Positions 15,045 to 22,362 of a DNA stretch of 30,478 bases are shown here, in pieces (position 1 is the first letter of the stretch; every line of letters starts with the position of its first letter). The DNA is taken from the NCBI GenBank assembly GCA_011391455.1, contig JAABQN010000003.1, positions 1 to 30,478 on the forward strand, read 5' to 3'. The notes below the pieces were generated by a model. It had not been told where the DNA came from. It was given only the letters and a program-made list of their open reading frames with translations, and did not search any database. The position numbers were made by a program, and so were the translations under genes. Source of the DNA: Nitrospiraceae bacterium. Its GTDB lineage: Bacteria > Nitrospirota > Nitrospiria > Nitrospirales > Nitrospiraceae.

Positions 15045-15202
15045 AAATCGAGATCCTGGATGAAGCCCGGGAGGATCTGATTCAGGGCTTCCACTTCTAC
15101 GAAAGCCGGGAGCCAGGGCTCGGATCATATTTCATAGACTGCCTTTTCCCGGACATCAGGAGGATGTTCAAAAAGGCCGTTCAGCAAGGCCGCAGCGAGT
15201 GA
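15041..15202 (+). pseudogene. Truncated ParE/RelE-family toxin
   Basis: From GTG 15041 the product begins VKIEILDEAREDLIQGFHFYE and continues GLGSYFIDCLFPDIRR, a clear start of a ParE-like toxin that should be about 95-100 residues. Family similarity stops at about residue 40, exactly where a 120-bp element with inverted termini begins (15162). The remaining 13 residues (MFKKAVQQGRSE region) come from the element. The core strands and catalytic C-terminus are missing and do not reappear after the element, so the toxin is probably dead. Confidence 0.75.
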
Positions 15203-15281
15203 AGGGCCGAGGCGTACCCGCTGGGGTACGTTGAGGGTCTGAACGATGCGAGAACGACGCTGACGGGATTTTTCAACATCC
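15162..15281. mobile_element. 120-bp MITE/REP-like element with terminal inverted repeats
   Basis: The ends are GGATGTTCAAAAA (15162-15174) and TTTTTCAACATCC (15269-15281), inverted copies of 13 bases with one mismatch. Inside is a hairpin CGTACCC-gctg-GGGTACG (15213-15230). There is no transposase, so any mobility would be in trans. It joins directly to the truncated toxin gene and ends 9 bases before the arfB start. I recall near-identical intergenic sequence from Nitrospira-type genomes, but this was not searched. No target-site duplication is obvious. Confidence 0.65.
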
Positions 15282-15290
15282 GTAAACTCG

Positions 15291-15701
15291 ATGCTGCACA
15301 TCTCCTCACACGTCACCATCCCAGATTCTGAAATCGACATCCATGCGATGCGGTCGCAGGGCGCTGGCGGGCAGAATGTCAACAAAGTCTCGTCCGCGAT
15401 TCATTTGCAGTTCGATATTGTTGCCTCATCGTTGCCGCCGTTTTATAAGGAAGAGCTTCTGAAATTGAAAGATCACCGCATCTCACAAGAGGGTGTGATC
15501 ACCATCAAAGCCCAGCAGCATCGGAGCCAGGAGCAGAATCGTGAGGATGCCCTCACTCGACTGAGCGAGCTTATTCGGAGTGTGGCCGTCCCACGCAAGA
15601 AGCGCAGAGCCACGAAACCGACGAAGGGTTCGAAGCAACGGCGGTTGGAGAGTAAGACGAAGCGTGGGAAGCTCAAAACCCTCAGGCGAACGATCGAGTA
15701 G
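15291..15701 (+). CDS. arfB: Peptidyl-tRNA hydrolase / ribosome-rescue factor ArfB (YaeJ)
   Basis: This is a 136-residue class I release-factor-like protein that rescues stalled ribosomes by hydrolysing peptidyl-tRNA without needing a stop codon. The catalytic GGQ loop is in RSQGAGGQNVNKVSSA (GGQ near residues 26-28). The basic C-terminal tail (KKRRATKPTKGSKQRR onward) is the mRNA-channel-binding helix that separates ArfB from true RFs. Length matches E. coli ArfB (140). No SD is visible: the 120-bp element ends only 9 bases before the ATG, so the native leader may have been replaced. Confidence 0.93.
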   Translation: MLHISSHVTIPDSEIDIHAMRSQGAGGQNVNKVSSAIHLQFDIVASSLPPFYKEELLKLKDHRISQEGVITIKAQQHRSQEQNREDALTRLSELIRSVAVPRKKRRATKPTKGSKQRRLESKTKRGKLKTLRRTIE

Positions 15702-15781
15702 TTAGCCCGCGCTATTCATGATGATTTGTGGCGGAGTCGCGCGCGATAAGCGCGAAAAGCGAGACTCGCGTGACGGAAGAC

Positions 15782-15841
15782 GGTTCGAGGTCCGAAGTTC
15801 GAGGTTGTCGGAACTTCGAACCCAGAACTTCGAACTTCGAG
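15782..15841. repeat. Clustered TTCGAA-type inverted repeats
   Basis: The words TTCGAGG, GAAGTTCGA, GAACTTCGAA and GAACTTCGA recur within 60 bases. CGAAGTTCGAGGTT (15793-15806) and AACTTCGAACTTCG (15826-15839) are inverted copies with one mismatch. It lies between arfB and the SUMF1-like gene; no gene is seen in 15702-15958. Confidence 0.6.
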
Positions 15842-15958
15842 CAGCGCCCGTCTCGCTTGATTTAGGCATCGGCAGAGCAGTGGGGTCTCGGCTCTTCCCT
15901 CTGGATTTCTCCCCACCCGTTTCGGTACCCTGCTCACATGCGGAAGTGGAAATCGTCG

Positions 15959-16909
15959 ATGAAGCCGGTGCGATACAGGGCTCACGTTATGCTGTCTATC
16001 CTTTTGGCCGTAGCCTGGCTCAGCAGCGGGCTTGTCGGGGCCACTGAGCCGGCTGCCGTGAAGCCGGAGCCGGAGATGGCCCCGGCGCCTTCCAAGCCCC
16101 CCGGGGCGGCGAGTGAGGCGAAACCCCCAGGGAAGGCGCATCCGCCGGGAAACGGAAGCTCCTCGGCGAAGGCCCGGGCCCTCCCCAAACTCCCGCCCAC
16201 GCTCACCGGGAAGGATGGCGCCCCCATGGTGTTGGTGCCCGCCGGGGAATTCACGATGGGGAGCGAGCAGGGCGACGACGATGAGCAGCCGGTCCATCGC
16301 GTCTTCCTCGACAGCTTTTATCTGGATACGTTTGAGGTTACGAACGGGCAGTTTGCGAAGTTTGTGGCGGCGATTCAGAGCGAACCCCCGTGGGGCTTTG
16401 CAGACCAGGAGACGCCCGTGGTGCGCGCCGACCAACCTGTTCGTTGGGTGAACTGGCTGGAGGCGACGGGCTATTGTCTGTGGGCGGGGAAACGGTTGCC
16501 GAGCGAAGCGGAGTGGGAGAAGGCAGCGCGGGGAACGGATGGCCGCGTCTATCCCTGGGGGAACGAGCCGCCGACGCCCATCCATGCCGTGTTTGGGTTG
16601 AAGGAAGGGGCCGAGACGGTCTCGCCCATCGGCAATCGCGACAAGGGCATGAGCCCCTACGGCGTGCACGACCTGGCGGGCAATCTCTATGAATGGGTGG
16701 CCGACTGGTACGACGAAGCCGTGTACACACCGCTCCCCACCAGCAATCCCCGCGGTCCGGCGGCGGGGGCCACGAAGGTCCAACGGGGGGGCTCGTATAT
16801 CAACAGCCCCTATCGGCTGCGTTCGTCGTTTCGGACGAAGGGCGATCCCACCGAACATGATCCGAACGTGGGCTTTCGCTGTGCCCACGACGCGCCGACT
16901 CTACCCTAA
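15959..16909 (+). CDS. Exported SUMF1/FGE-fold protein lacking the catalytic cysteines
   Basis: This is a 316-residue protein. After a basic N-terminus (MKPVRYRAHVM) comes a hydrophobic segment LSILLAVAWLSSGLVGA, a likely signal peptide, then a Pro/Ala-rich linker to about residue 80. The remainder is the formylglycine-generating-enzyme (C-type-lectin-like) fold: MVLVPAGEFTMGS, EVTNGQFAKFV, RLPSEAEWEKAARG, YPWGNE, DLAGNLYEWVADWY, RGGSY and NVGFRCA. The active-site cysteine pair of true FGE is missing; the corresponding stretch reads SPYRLRSSFR. It is therefore not expected to activate sulfatases and may bind a ligand or belong to another SUMF1-like subclass. SD GGAAGTGGA (15942-15950) supports ATG 15959. 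Confidence 0.85.
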   Translation: MKPVRYRAHVMLSILLAVAWLSSGLVGATEPAAVKPEPEMAPAPSKPPGAASEAKPPGKAHPPGNGSSSAKARALPKLPPTLTGKDGAPMVLVPAGEFTMGSEQGDDDEQPVHRVFLDSFYLDTFEVTNGQFAKFVAAIQSEPPWGFADQETPVVRADQPVRWVNWLEATGYCLWAGKRLPSEAEWEKAARGTDGRVYPWGNEPPTPIHAVFGLKEGAETVSPIGNRDKGMSPYGVHDLAGNLYEWVADWYDEAVYTPLPTSNPRGPAAGATKVQRGGSYINSPYRLRSSFRTKGDPTEHDPNVGFRCAHDAPTLP

Positions 16910-16948
16910 CACCAGTTTGCTCTTAGCTATTCGAGTCGAGCATGCTCC

Positions 16949-17653
16949 CTAGCGCTTCGCGCTGCTGGGTGGGGAGCCGGCGAGGAAGGGATAGACCACC
17001 CCGGCGATGGCGCCGCCCAGGATCGGGGCGACCCAGAAGAGCCAGAGTTGTTGCAGGGCCCAGCCGTCGGCAAAGACGGCAGTGGCTGCGCTACGAGCAG
17101 GGTTGAGGGAGAGATTGGTGACCGGGATGCCGGCCCAATTGATCAAGGCCACGGCGAGACCGATGGCCAGAGGTGCGAAGCCCTGCGGCGCCCGGCTGTC
17201 CGTAGATCCTAGAATGATCAGGAGGAAAAAAAAGGCAAAAACTGTTTCCATGCAGAAGCCGGCCAGCATTGAATAGCCACCCGGGGAATGGTCGCCGTAG
17301 CCGTTGGAGGCGAAACCACCGGGGACGAAGCCGGCCTTCCCACTAGCGATGAGATAGAGAACCCCGGCGCCGAGGATACCGCCGATCACTTGGGCGGCAA
17401 TGTAGCCGGGAACCTCGTGCGCAGGGAATCGTTTGCTGAGCATGAGGCCCACGGTGACGGCGGGGTTGATATGGCAGCCTGAGATATGGCCAAAAGCGTA
17501 AACTGCTGTAATCACGGCCACCCCGAAGGCGAATGCGATTCCGATGACCCCGATGCCGAGTCCAGGAATACCGGCGCTCAGGAGCGCGCTCCCGCAACCG
17601 GCGAACACCAACCAGAACGTGCCGAGCGCTTCTGCCGCCAGTCGTTGTATCAT
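16949..17653 (-). CDS. aqpZ: Aquaporin Z-like water channel with altered selectivity filter
   Basis: This is a 234-residue major intrinsic protein with six membrane helices, located in the inner membrane. Two NPA boxes are present: residues 63-65 (GHISGCHINPAVT) and 184-186 (LSLNPARS). Overall similarity to E. coli AqpZ is high (GTFWLVFAGCGSALL, SNGYGDHSPGGYSML). Of the aromatic/Arg filter residues, Phe43 and the Arg after the second NPA (Arg187) are kept, but His174 is Asn172 and Thr183 is Leu181 here, so the pore differs from water-only AqpZ. ATG 17653 has TGGAGG about 7 bases upstream; an upstream in-frame extension is not family-like. Confidence 0.92.
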   Translation of the reverse strand: MIQRLAAEALGTFWLVFAGCGSALLSAGIPGLGIGVIGIAFAFGVAVITAVYAFGHISGCHINPAVTVGLMLSKRFPAHEVPGYIAAQVIGGILGAGVLYLIASGKAGFVPGGFASNGYGDHSPGGYSMLAGFCMETVFAFFFLLIILGSTDSRAPQGFAPLAIGLAVALINWAGIPVTNLSLNPARSAATAVFADGWALQQLWLFWVAPILGGAIAGVVYPFLAGSPPSSAKR

Positions 17654-17687
17654 CAGTGCCTCCACAAAAGATGTCTGTCTGGCCCGC

Positions 17688-17716
17688 ACTATGCCCGTGG
17701 ACACACAAAAGTGCAA
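17688..17716 (-). promoter_or_regulatory. Probable sigma-70 promoter of the aquaporin gene
   Basis: On the minus strand TTGCAC (17716-17711), a 17-base spacer and CATAGT (17693-17688) lie 35 bases before the ATG at 17653. Confidence 0.5.
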
Positions 17717-17920
17717 GCAAGGACTAGGCTGGCCGGTGGATTATTCCTGCCAATCTCGAAGGAGTGCACAGAAGGAACGGCTTCGTTGGGCATCACGAAG
17801 GAGAGCAGCCGTGATGCGGAGATGACCGATGACTTCCGCAATCGTTTCACTGAAACTCAGCGCTGGCAGTGGGTATGTTTTATGCTCAACGAGTCAATGC
17901 GGGGAAAATTAATTTCCTCA

Positions 17921-17949
17921 TTGACACGATTTTCTAATGGGCGTATGTA
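17921..17949 (+). promoter_or_regulatory. Good sigma-70 promoter inside the gene-free stretch
   Basis: TTGACA (17921-17926), a 17-base spacer and TATGTA (17944-17949). The -35 is perfect and the -10 has four of six consensus bases. It points rightwards towards the mini-ORF at 18051. Confidence 0.55.
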
Positions 17950-18050
17950 GGAACAACGGCCCATTCATTCACTCGATCAGGGGGAACTGGACAGGGCGCG
18001 CGGCTGTTAACGGGTTCCCCCGCCAACTTTCTCAAGAGAGGAGGGTAACG

Positions 18051-18122
18051 ATGGATGACCTGACTCCACCTGGCCACTCAGGCCCGCCGACTCGAGGGCG
18101 GGCTGCTGATCGGTCGTGCTAG
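18051..18122 (+). CDS. Possible 23-aa leader peptide, Pro-rich
   Basis: ATG 18051 is preceded at ideal spacing by GAGAGGAGGG (18035-18044), one of the strongest SDs in the window. The frame codes 23 residues starting MDDLTPPGHSGPP and ending DRSC before TAG. Two PP pairs and a GC-rich hairpin inside the ORF (18082-18103) recall translational-attenuation leaders such as the Pro-rich MgtL of Salmonella. No downstream transporter is on this strand, so the role is unknown. Confidence 0.4.
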   Translation: MDDLTPPGHSGPPTRGRAADRSC

Positions 18123-18340
18123 CCGGCTCTCCACGGGCTGTGTCATAACGGCACCAAAGACCAATAGGTTACTAGCCGATTTCCATCATGGAGAACCCGA
18201 CGCTGGCGCGAGGAACATAAGCGCCTGGGACGATTCTGTTTTCCCCCGATCGGTAGTTCGATACTTTGTTGTCGCGCGGGCCTCAGTTTTCGTTGGGCCG
18301 AGACAACCACATAGCAGATTTGGCGTCCTAAGCGCCACGA

Positions 18341-18375
18341 ACGGGCGACCTCCCACCTAGTGCAGGGTCGCCCGT
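18341..18375 (+). terminator. Perfect 10-bp hairpin, possible end of the orphan transcript
   Basis: ACGGGCGACC (18341-18350) and GGTCGCCCGT (18366-18375) pair perfectly around a 15-base loop. No T-run follows, so intrinsic termination is uncertain. A smaller hairpin TGGCG/CGCCA (18321-18337) precedes it. Confidence 0.4.
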
Positions 18376-18515
18376 GCCGTGTCTGCTGGGTGCTGAACAA
18401 TCGCCTTTCTCACCCGCCCAACCCTGGCGCGCCGAGACGCGTCTTTACCCATGCGTCGTTCTCACTTCGCTGGCTATCCTCTTACTTGAGAAATTTTAGA
18501 CGTGCTTCGTGAGTA

Positions 18516-19877
18516 TTAGCGCTTGAGGCGATCGTCACCTCTGCGCCAGAAATAATAGAGAGGGATTCCACTCAGGACAGTCACCGCACCATACAAGGAT
18601 TCTGTAGGTCGTTGGACGAGACTATAGATGACCAATGTGAAGGCTCCGATGACGAGGGCTGCGGGTAAGAAGGGGTAGAGTGGAGTGCGGTATTGGTAGG
18701 AAGTCACACTGCCTGTACGACGAAGACGAAAGATTGTGGAGAGGGTCAAGGCCATAAATAACGAGAGAACGAGGCTGCTGTAAACAAGGAGCTGCTCGAA
18801 GGTTCCACTTAGAATGAGCAGCGACGCCCAGAGGCTTTGAAAGACGATGGCGTGGGCCGGCACCGCAGTGCGGGGGTGGAGCTGGGCAAGCCAGGGGCTG
18901 ATCATGCCGTCGCGCGCCATGGCCCAGTAGACACGGGGCCCGGCCCAGGTCATGGCACTCACTGCTCCTGCGATGGAGAGACAAAGGATGGCGGCGACCA
19001 GCCGCCCACTCTGTGGTCCCCACAAAGCTGTGGCCGCTTTCTCCGCAACCGGTAGGATCGGCTCGCTGGCCAGCTCCGTGATCGAGAGCGCCGATAGATA
19101 GACGACGTTCAGCAGCAGATAAATCACGGCGACGAAGGCTGTTCCCCCGATCATGATCTTCGGAAGAGTCTGTCGAGGATTCACAATGTCGCCGGCGATA
19201 TAACCCGCGACATTCCAACCAAGATAGCAGTAGGTCACAATCACGAGCGCGATGGCAGAAGCCCCAAGCGTCGGCTGCTGAACAGCTGGCCTGGAGAAGA
19301 GAGCATCTCCATTGCCGACCACTGTTACGAGCCCGCCGAGGATCAATCCCCCAATGGCGACGACTTTTGTGGTCGTCAATACCAATTGCATGCGACCGCC
19401 TGCTCCCAGGCCTCGACAATGCATGAGGGTTGCGATCCACAGCAGAGCGAGCGAGAGACCCTTTGCCACCCATCCCTGTTCGTCTTCGAACGGGACGACA
19501 CGCAGCGCATAGGACGAAAAACTGATGGCTGAGGCAGCGACTGCTGCGCCAAAGCCGATCGTAAAGGAGGTCCATCCACTGAGAAATGCCACCAGCGGTC
19601 CATAGGCCTCTCGCAGATAGACATAATCCCCTCCTGCCTGAGGAAAAGCGGCCCCCAACTCTCCGTAGACCATGGCGCCGCCGAGCGCAAAGAGCGCTCC
19701 GGCAAACCACAACAGGAGAATCAGCATCGGATCACCGACATCGCGAGCCATCAATCCCGTGGTGGTGAAAATGCCTCCTCCAATGATGTTACTGACCAGC
19801 ACGCAGGAGGCTGTGAACCAACCGATTTTCTGCGTGGTTGATTTTAAGCTTGGCTCGCTGATTGACGAATCACTCAT
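18516..19877 (-). CDS. APC-superfamily amino-acid permease
   Basis: This is a 453-residue, roughly 12-helix inner-membrane transporter. The first helix has the APC signature SNIIGGGIFTTTG (31-37 for the GGGIF core), which forms the broken helix binding the substrate carboxyl. GELGAAFPQAGGDYVYLREAYG and the C-terminal YPFLPAALVIGAFTLVIYSLV resemble LAT-type exchangers and the YfnA/AapA-like permeases. Substrate cannot be assigned. I take ATG 19877 (MSDSSISEPS). No good SD is adjacent: GGAAGGAGG lies about 45 bases upstream with no in-frame start near it. Upstream in-frame sequence to 20018 is not transporter-like. Confidence 0.88.
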   Translation of the reverse strand: MSDSSISEPSLKSTTQKIGWFTASCVLVSNIIGGGIFTTTGLMARDVGDPMLILLLWFAGALFALGGAMVYGELGAAFPQAGGDYVYLREAYGPLVAFLSGWTSFTIGFGAAVAASAISFSSYALRVVPFEDEQGWVAKGLSLALLWIATLMHCRGLGAGGRMQLVLTTTKVVAIGGLILGGLVTVVGNGDALFSRPAVQQPTLGASAIALVIVTYCYLGWNVAGYIAGDIVNPRQTLPKIMIGGTAFVAVIYLLLNVVYLSALSITELASEPILPVAEKAATALWGPQSGRLVAAILCLSIAGAVSAMTWAGPRVYWAMARDGMISPWLAQLHPRTAVPAHAIVFQSLWASLLILSGTFEQLLVYSSLVLSLFMALTLSTIFRLRRTGSVTSYQYRTPLYPFLPAALVIGAFTLVIYSLVQRPTESLYGAVTVLSGIPLYYFWRRGDDRLKR

Positions 19878-20088
19878 AGCGTTGCTGGTTGGATGAAAAT
19901 AGGGGGCTTTCGTTTCTTCACCTCCTTCCCTACCATACTGAGCGATGCCTGGGAAACAACCTAAAGTCCCGGTAACGTGTTCGTTTGCCGAATTTCCCCA
20001 CCTTGCCCTTCCGCTCAAGGCCCCCTTAGAATACCTGGTCTAGAGAAAATCAATGCGCGACGTTGTTTCCCTACATGGAGGTAGCGTT

Positions 20089-20439
20089 ATGAGCCTTGCC
20101 GACAACAAATGTATCCCCTGCCGCGGCGGTGTGCCGCCGGTGCCGGCGGATCGTGCTCAGGCACTGCTGAAAGAGCTGGGGCGCGGGTGGTTGCTGAACC
20201 AGGCCGGCCATCTTGAGCGCTTGTATACGTTTAAGGATTTCGCCCTGGCTTTGGCCTACGTGAACAAAGTGGGGGCTGTGGCGGAAGCAGAAGGCCACCA
20301 TCCAGACCTCTATCTGGCCTGGGGCAAGTGCATGGTTGAAATTTGGACGCACAAGATCAATGGCCTGACGGAGAGCGACTTCTACATGGCCGCCAAAGCC
20401 GATCGCGAATTCGAACCGTTCCGTTCGGCGGGCGGGTAA
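20089..20439 (+). CDS. phhB: 4a-hydroxytetrahydrobiopterin dehydratase (PCD/DCoH)
   Basis: This is a 116-residue pterin-4a-carbinolamine dehydratase that recycles the 4a-hydroxy-pterin made by aromatic amino-acid hydroxylases, or acts in related pterin chemistry. The active-site motif EGHHPD (His70, His71) and the third conserved histidine in IWTHKINGLTESDF (His88) are present. GGAGG lies just before ATG 20089; an upstream ATG at 20053 is less likely. There is no phenylalanine hydroxylase nearby. The radical SAM gene begins 42 bases downstream on the same strand, so the two may be co-transcribed. Confidence 0.92.
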   Translation: MSLADNKCIPCRGGVPPVPADRAQALLKELGRGWLLNQAGHLERLYTFKDFALALAYVNKVGAVAEAEGHHPDLYLAWGKCMVEIWTHKINGLTESDFYMAAKADREFEPFRSAGG

Positions 20440-20481
20440 CCACATACCGGCAGATCTGCCCATGTACACACGAGGTGTCCA

Positions 20482-22341
20482 GTGAGCGACAAGGCCCAGA
20501 TAGCGCTCGTCAACATGCCGTTCAGCTACTCGAAGTATCCCTCGATCCAACTGGGCACACTCTCCGCGCTGCTCAAGTCGAAGAACATTCCTGTCGACTG
20601 CCATCATCTGAACGTCCGTTATGCCCACAAGATCGGCGTGCCCCTCTATGAAATGATCTGCGAGAAACGGGCGCTGTTCGGCGAGTGGATTTTTTCTTAC
20701 CTCTTGTTCCGCGACAATCCAAAACGCGCTGAGTACCCCCGCCTGTTTAAGCCGGTGTTTGAGCAACTTTCTACGGAGAGCGGGTATCCGGCCTCATTCT
20801 TCGAAGACATGGCGTCGAGAACCGCGCCACAGTTTTTGACCTGGGCTCTGACCGACATCGACTGGGATCAGTACAAAATTGTCGGCTTCACCTCCACGTT
20901 CGATCAGAACGTCGCGAGCCTGACGATGGCGAAACTCATCAAAGACCTCTACCCAGACGTGACCATTGTATTCGGCGGGGCGAACTACGACGGTGAGATG
21001 GGGCTTGAATACTTCCGGGCCTTTCCTTTCATCGATCATGTGGTGGTGGGGGAAGGGGAAGGGGTGTTTCCGGAATTGGTCCGTTACCTCCTCGCAGGAA
21101 AAGCAGGCACTGTTCCCAACGGCGCGACCTATCGCACTGAAAGCACGACCGCATTCACCCCAAACCACTCGCTCTTCTCGGGCTTCGCGAAGACCGGGCC
21201 GCCCGACTATGACGACTACTATCATCTGCTGGCCGAGTTGGGCGACGCGGCGCAGGGGCTCGACCGGATTTTGCTGTATGAAGGTTCACGGGGCTGTTGG
21301 TGGGGAGAAAAACATCACTGTACATTTTGTGGGTTGAACGCGCAAAGCATGAAGTTTCGGGCTAAGTCGTCCGAGCAAGTGGCCCGGGAGATGACCTATC
21401 TTTCCAGCCGCTACGATACGGCGCGATTTCGACTGGTGGACAACATCATCGACATGAAATATATCGAGAACCTCTTCGGCCGGTTTGCGGCTGACCATTG
21501 CGACCTCGACGTGTTCATTGAAACCAAGAGCAATCTTCAGAAGAGCCAGATTCGAACGCTCGCTGCCGGGGGGGTCAAGTGCATGCAGCCGGGCTTAGAG
21601 AGTCTGAGCGTCAATCAACTGCAGGCGATGGATAAGGGCGTAACGCCGATGCAGAACATTATCTGCCTCAAGTGGAGTTCCTACTATCATGTCGCGGTGT
21701 CCTGGAATATCTTGCTCGGGTTTCCCGGAGAAACGAACGAGGACTACCGCCGCCAGATTGATCTGATTCCATCGTTGTTCCATCTACACCCACCGGAGGC
21801 GACCGGGAAGTTCTGGCTGCAGCGATTCAGTCCCTACTACACCAAACCACATGAATACGGCGTCCGCATCGTCGGCCCTTGGGCAGCCTACGAGTATGTT
21901 TACGATGCCCGGTATGTGGACTTGAAAAAGATTGCCTATGATTTCGAATATGAGCTGGATAATTGGAGCGTAGATCAGCAGGTCTATCAAGAATTGGTCG
22001 ATCTCGTGCAGGAGTGGCAGAGACTGGCCGGTTCGAGCGATCGGCCGTTTCTCTATTACTCGAAGATGATGGACTATGTCACAGTCTACGATGGCCGAAA
22101 CCCAAAAGTACCGATTAGGCAGCGCTACGATTGGCCTGCAGCGGGAATCATCGAGGTCTGCAACGAAGCGGCGAAGACTGTAGATCAAATCCGCACGCTG
22201 CTGGTAAATCAACCTGACAGAAACAAAATTCTCGACGGAGAAATCGATCAGGCACTCGGTGTATTGACGGCTGCACGGATTCTCTACGAAGAGCGCGGAA
22301 AATATTTCACCTTGGCCGTTCCAGAAAACCCCTACCTCTAG
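20482..22341 (+). CDS. B12-binding radical SAM enzyme, RiPP-maturation type (rSAM_ocin_1-like)
   Basis: This is a 619-residue cytosolic enzyme. The N-terminal cobalamin-binding-like Rossmann domain (about 1-210) begins IALVNMPFSYSKYPSIQLG. The radical SAM domain has its [4Fe-4S] ligands at Cys272, Cys280 and Cys283 (SRGCWWGEKHHCTFCGLN), a C-x7-C-x2-C spacing that characterises the ribosomal-peptide-maturation radical SAM protein 1 group, predicted peptide C-methyltransferases. LGFPGETNEDY and QRFSPYY are further group features. The C-terminal 150 residues are of unknown role. The GTG start follows GAGGTG (20472-20477). No precursor-peptide gene, transporter or leader peptidase is adjacent, so the substrate is open. 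Confidence 0.85.
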   Translation: MSDKAQIALVNMPFSYSKYPSIQLGTLSALLKSKNIPVDCHHLNVRYAHKIGVPLYEMICEKRALFGEWIFSYLLFRDNPKRAEYPRLFKPVFEQLSTESGYPASFFEDMASRTAPQFLTWALTDIDWDQYKIVGFTSTFDQNVASLTMAKLIKDLYPDVTIVFGGANYDGEMGLEYFRAFPFIDHVVVGEGEGVFPELVRYLLAGKAGTVPNGATYRTESTTAFTPNHSLFSGFAKTGPPDYDDYYHLLAELGDAAQGLDRILLYEGSRGCWWGEKHHCTFCGLNAQSMKFRAKSSEQVAREMTYLSSRYDTARFRLVDNIIDMKYIENLFGRFAADHCDLDVFIETKSNLQKSQIRTLAAGGVKCMQPGLESLSVNQLQAMDKGVTPMQNIICLKWSSYYHVAVSWNILLGFPGETNEDYRRQIDLIPSLFHLHPPEATGKFWLQRFSPYYTKPHEYGVRIVGPWAAYEYVYDARYVDLKKIAYDFEYELDNWSVDQQVYQELVDLVQEWQRLAGSSDRPFLYYSKMMDYVTVYDGRNPKVPIRQRYDWPAAGIIEVCNEAAKTVDQIRTLLVNQPDRNKILDGEIDQALGVLTAARILYEERGKYFTLAVPENPYL

Positions 22342-22362
22342 CCGAACGAAACGCCTGGCTCA

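Larger units (their letters stand above)
17717..18515. other. About 800 bp without a long gene; promoter, mini-ORF and hairpins
   Basis: No frame here resembles a known protein. Plus-strand signals stand out in order: a promoter (17921-17949), a strong SD with a 23-codon Pro-rich frame (18051-18122), a GC hairpin GCCCGCC/GGCGGGC (18082-18103), and a perfect 10-bp hairpin (18341-18375). The plus strand has no gene for these to control before 20089, while both flanking genes run on the minus strand. It may be a stand-alone structured RNA or an orphaned leader. Confidence 0.5.

Noticed and set aside
15716..16888. Minus-strand open frame of 390 codons opposite the SUMF1-like gene
   Set aside because: The plus frame has signal peptide, SD and all fold motifs; the minus translation is Arg/Pro-rich and its N-terminal part translates the TTCGAA repeats.
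17921..18375. Known structured RNAs (tmRNA, RNase P RNA, 6S, SRP RNA) in the gene-free stretch
   Set aside because: I looked for the hallmark sequences (tRNA-like ends with CCA, GAGGAAAGTC, SRP loop motif) and found none.
18622..19710. Second minus-strand frame of 362 codons inside the permease gene
   Set aside because: It is a shifted frame of the permease; no hydrophobic helices and Arg/Ser-rich composition.
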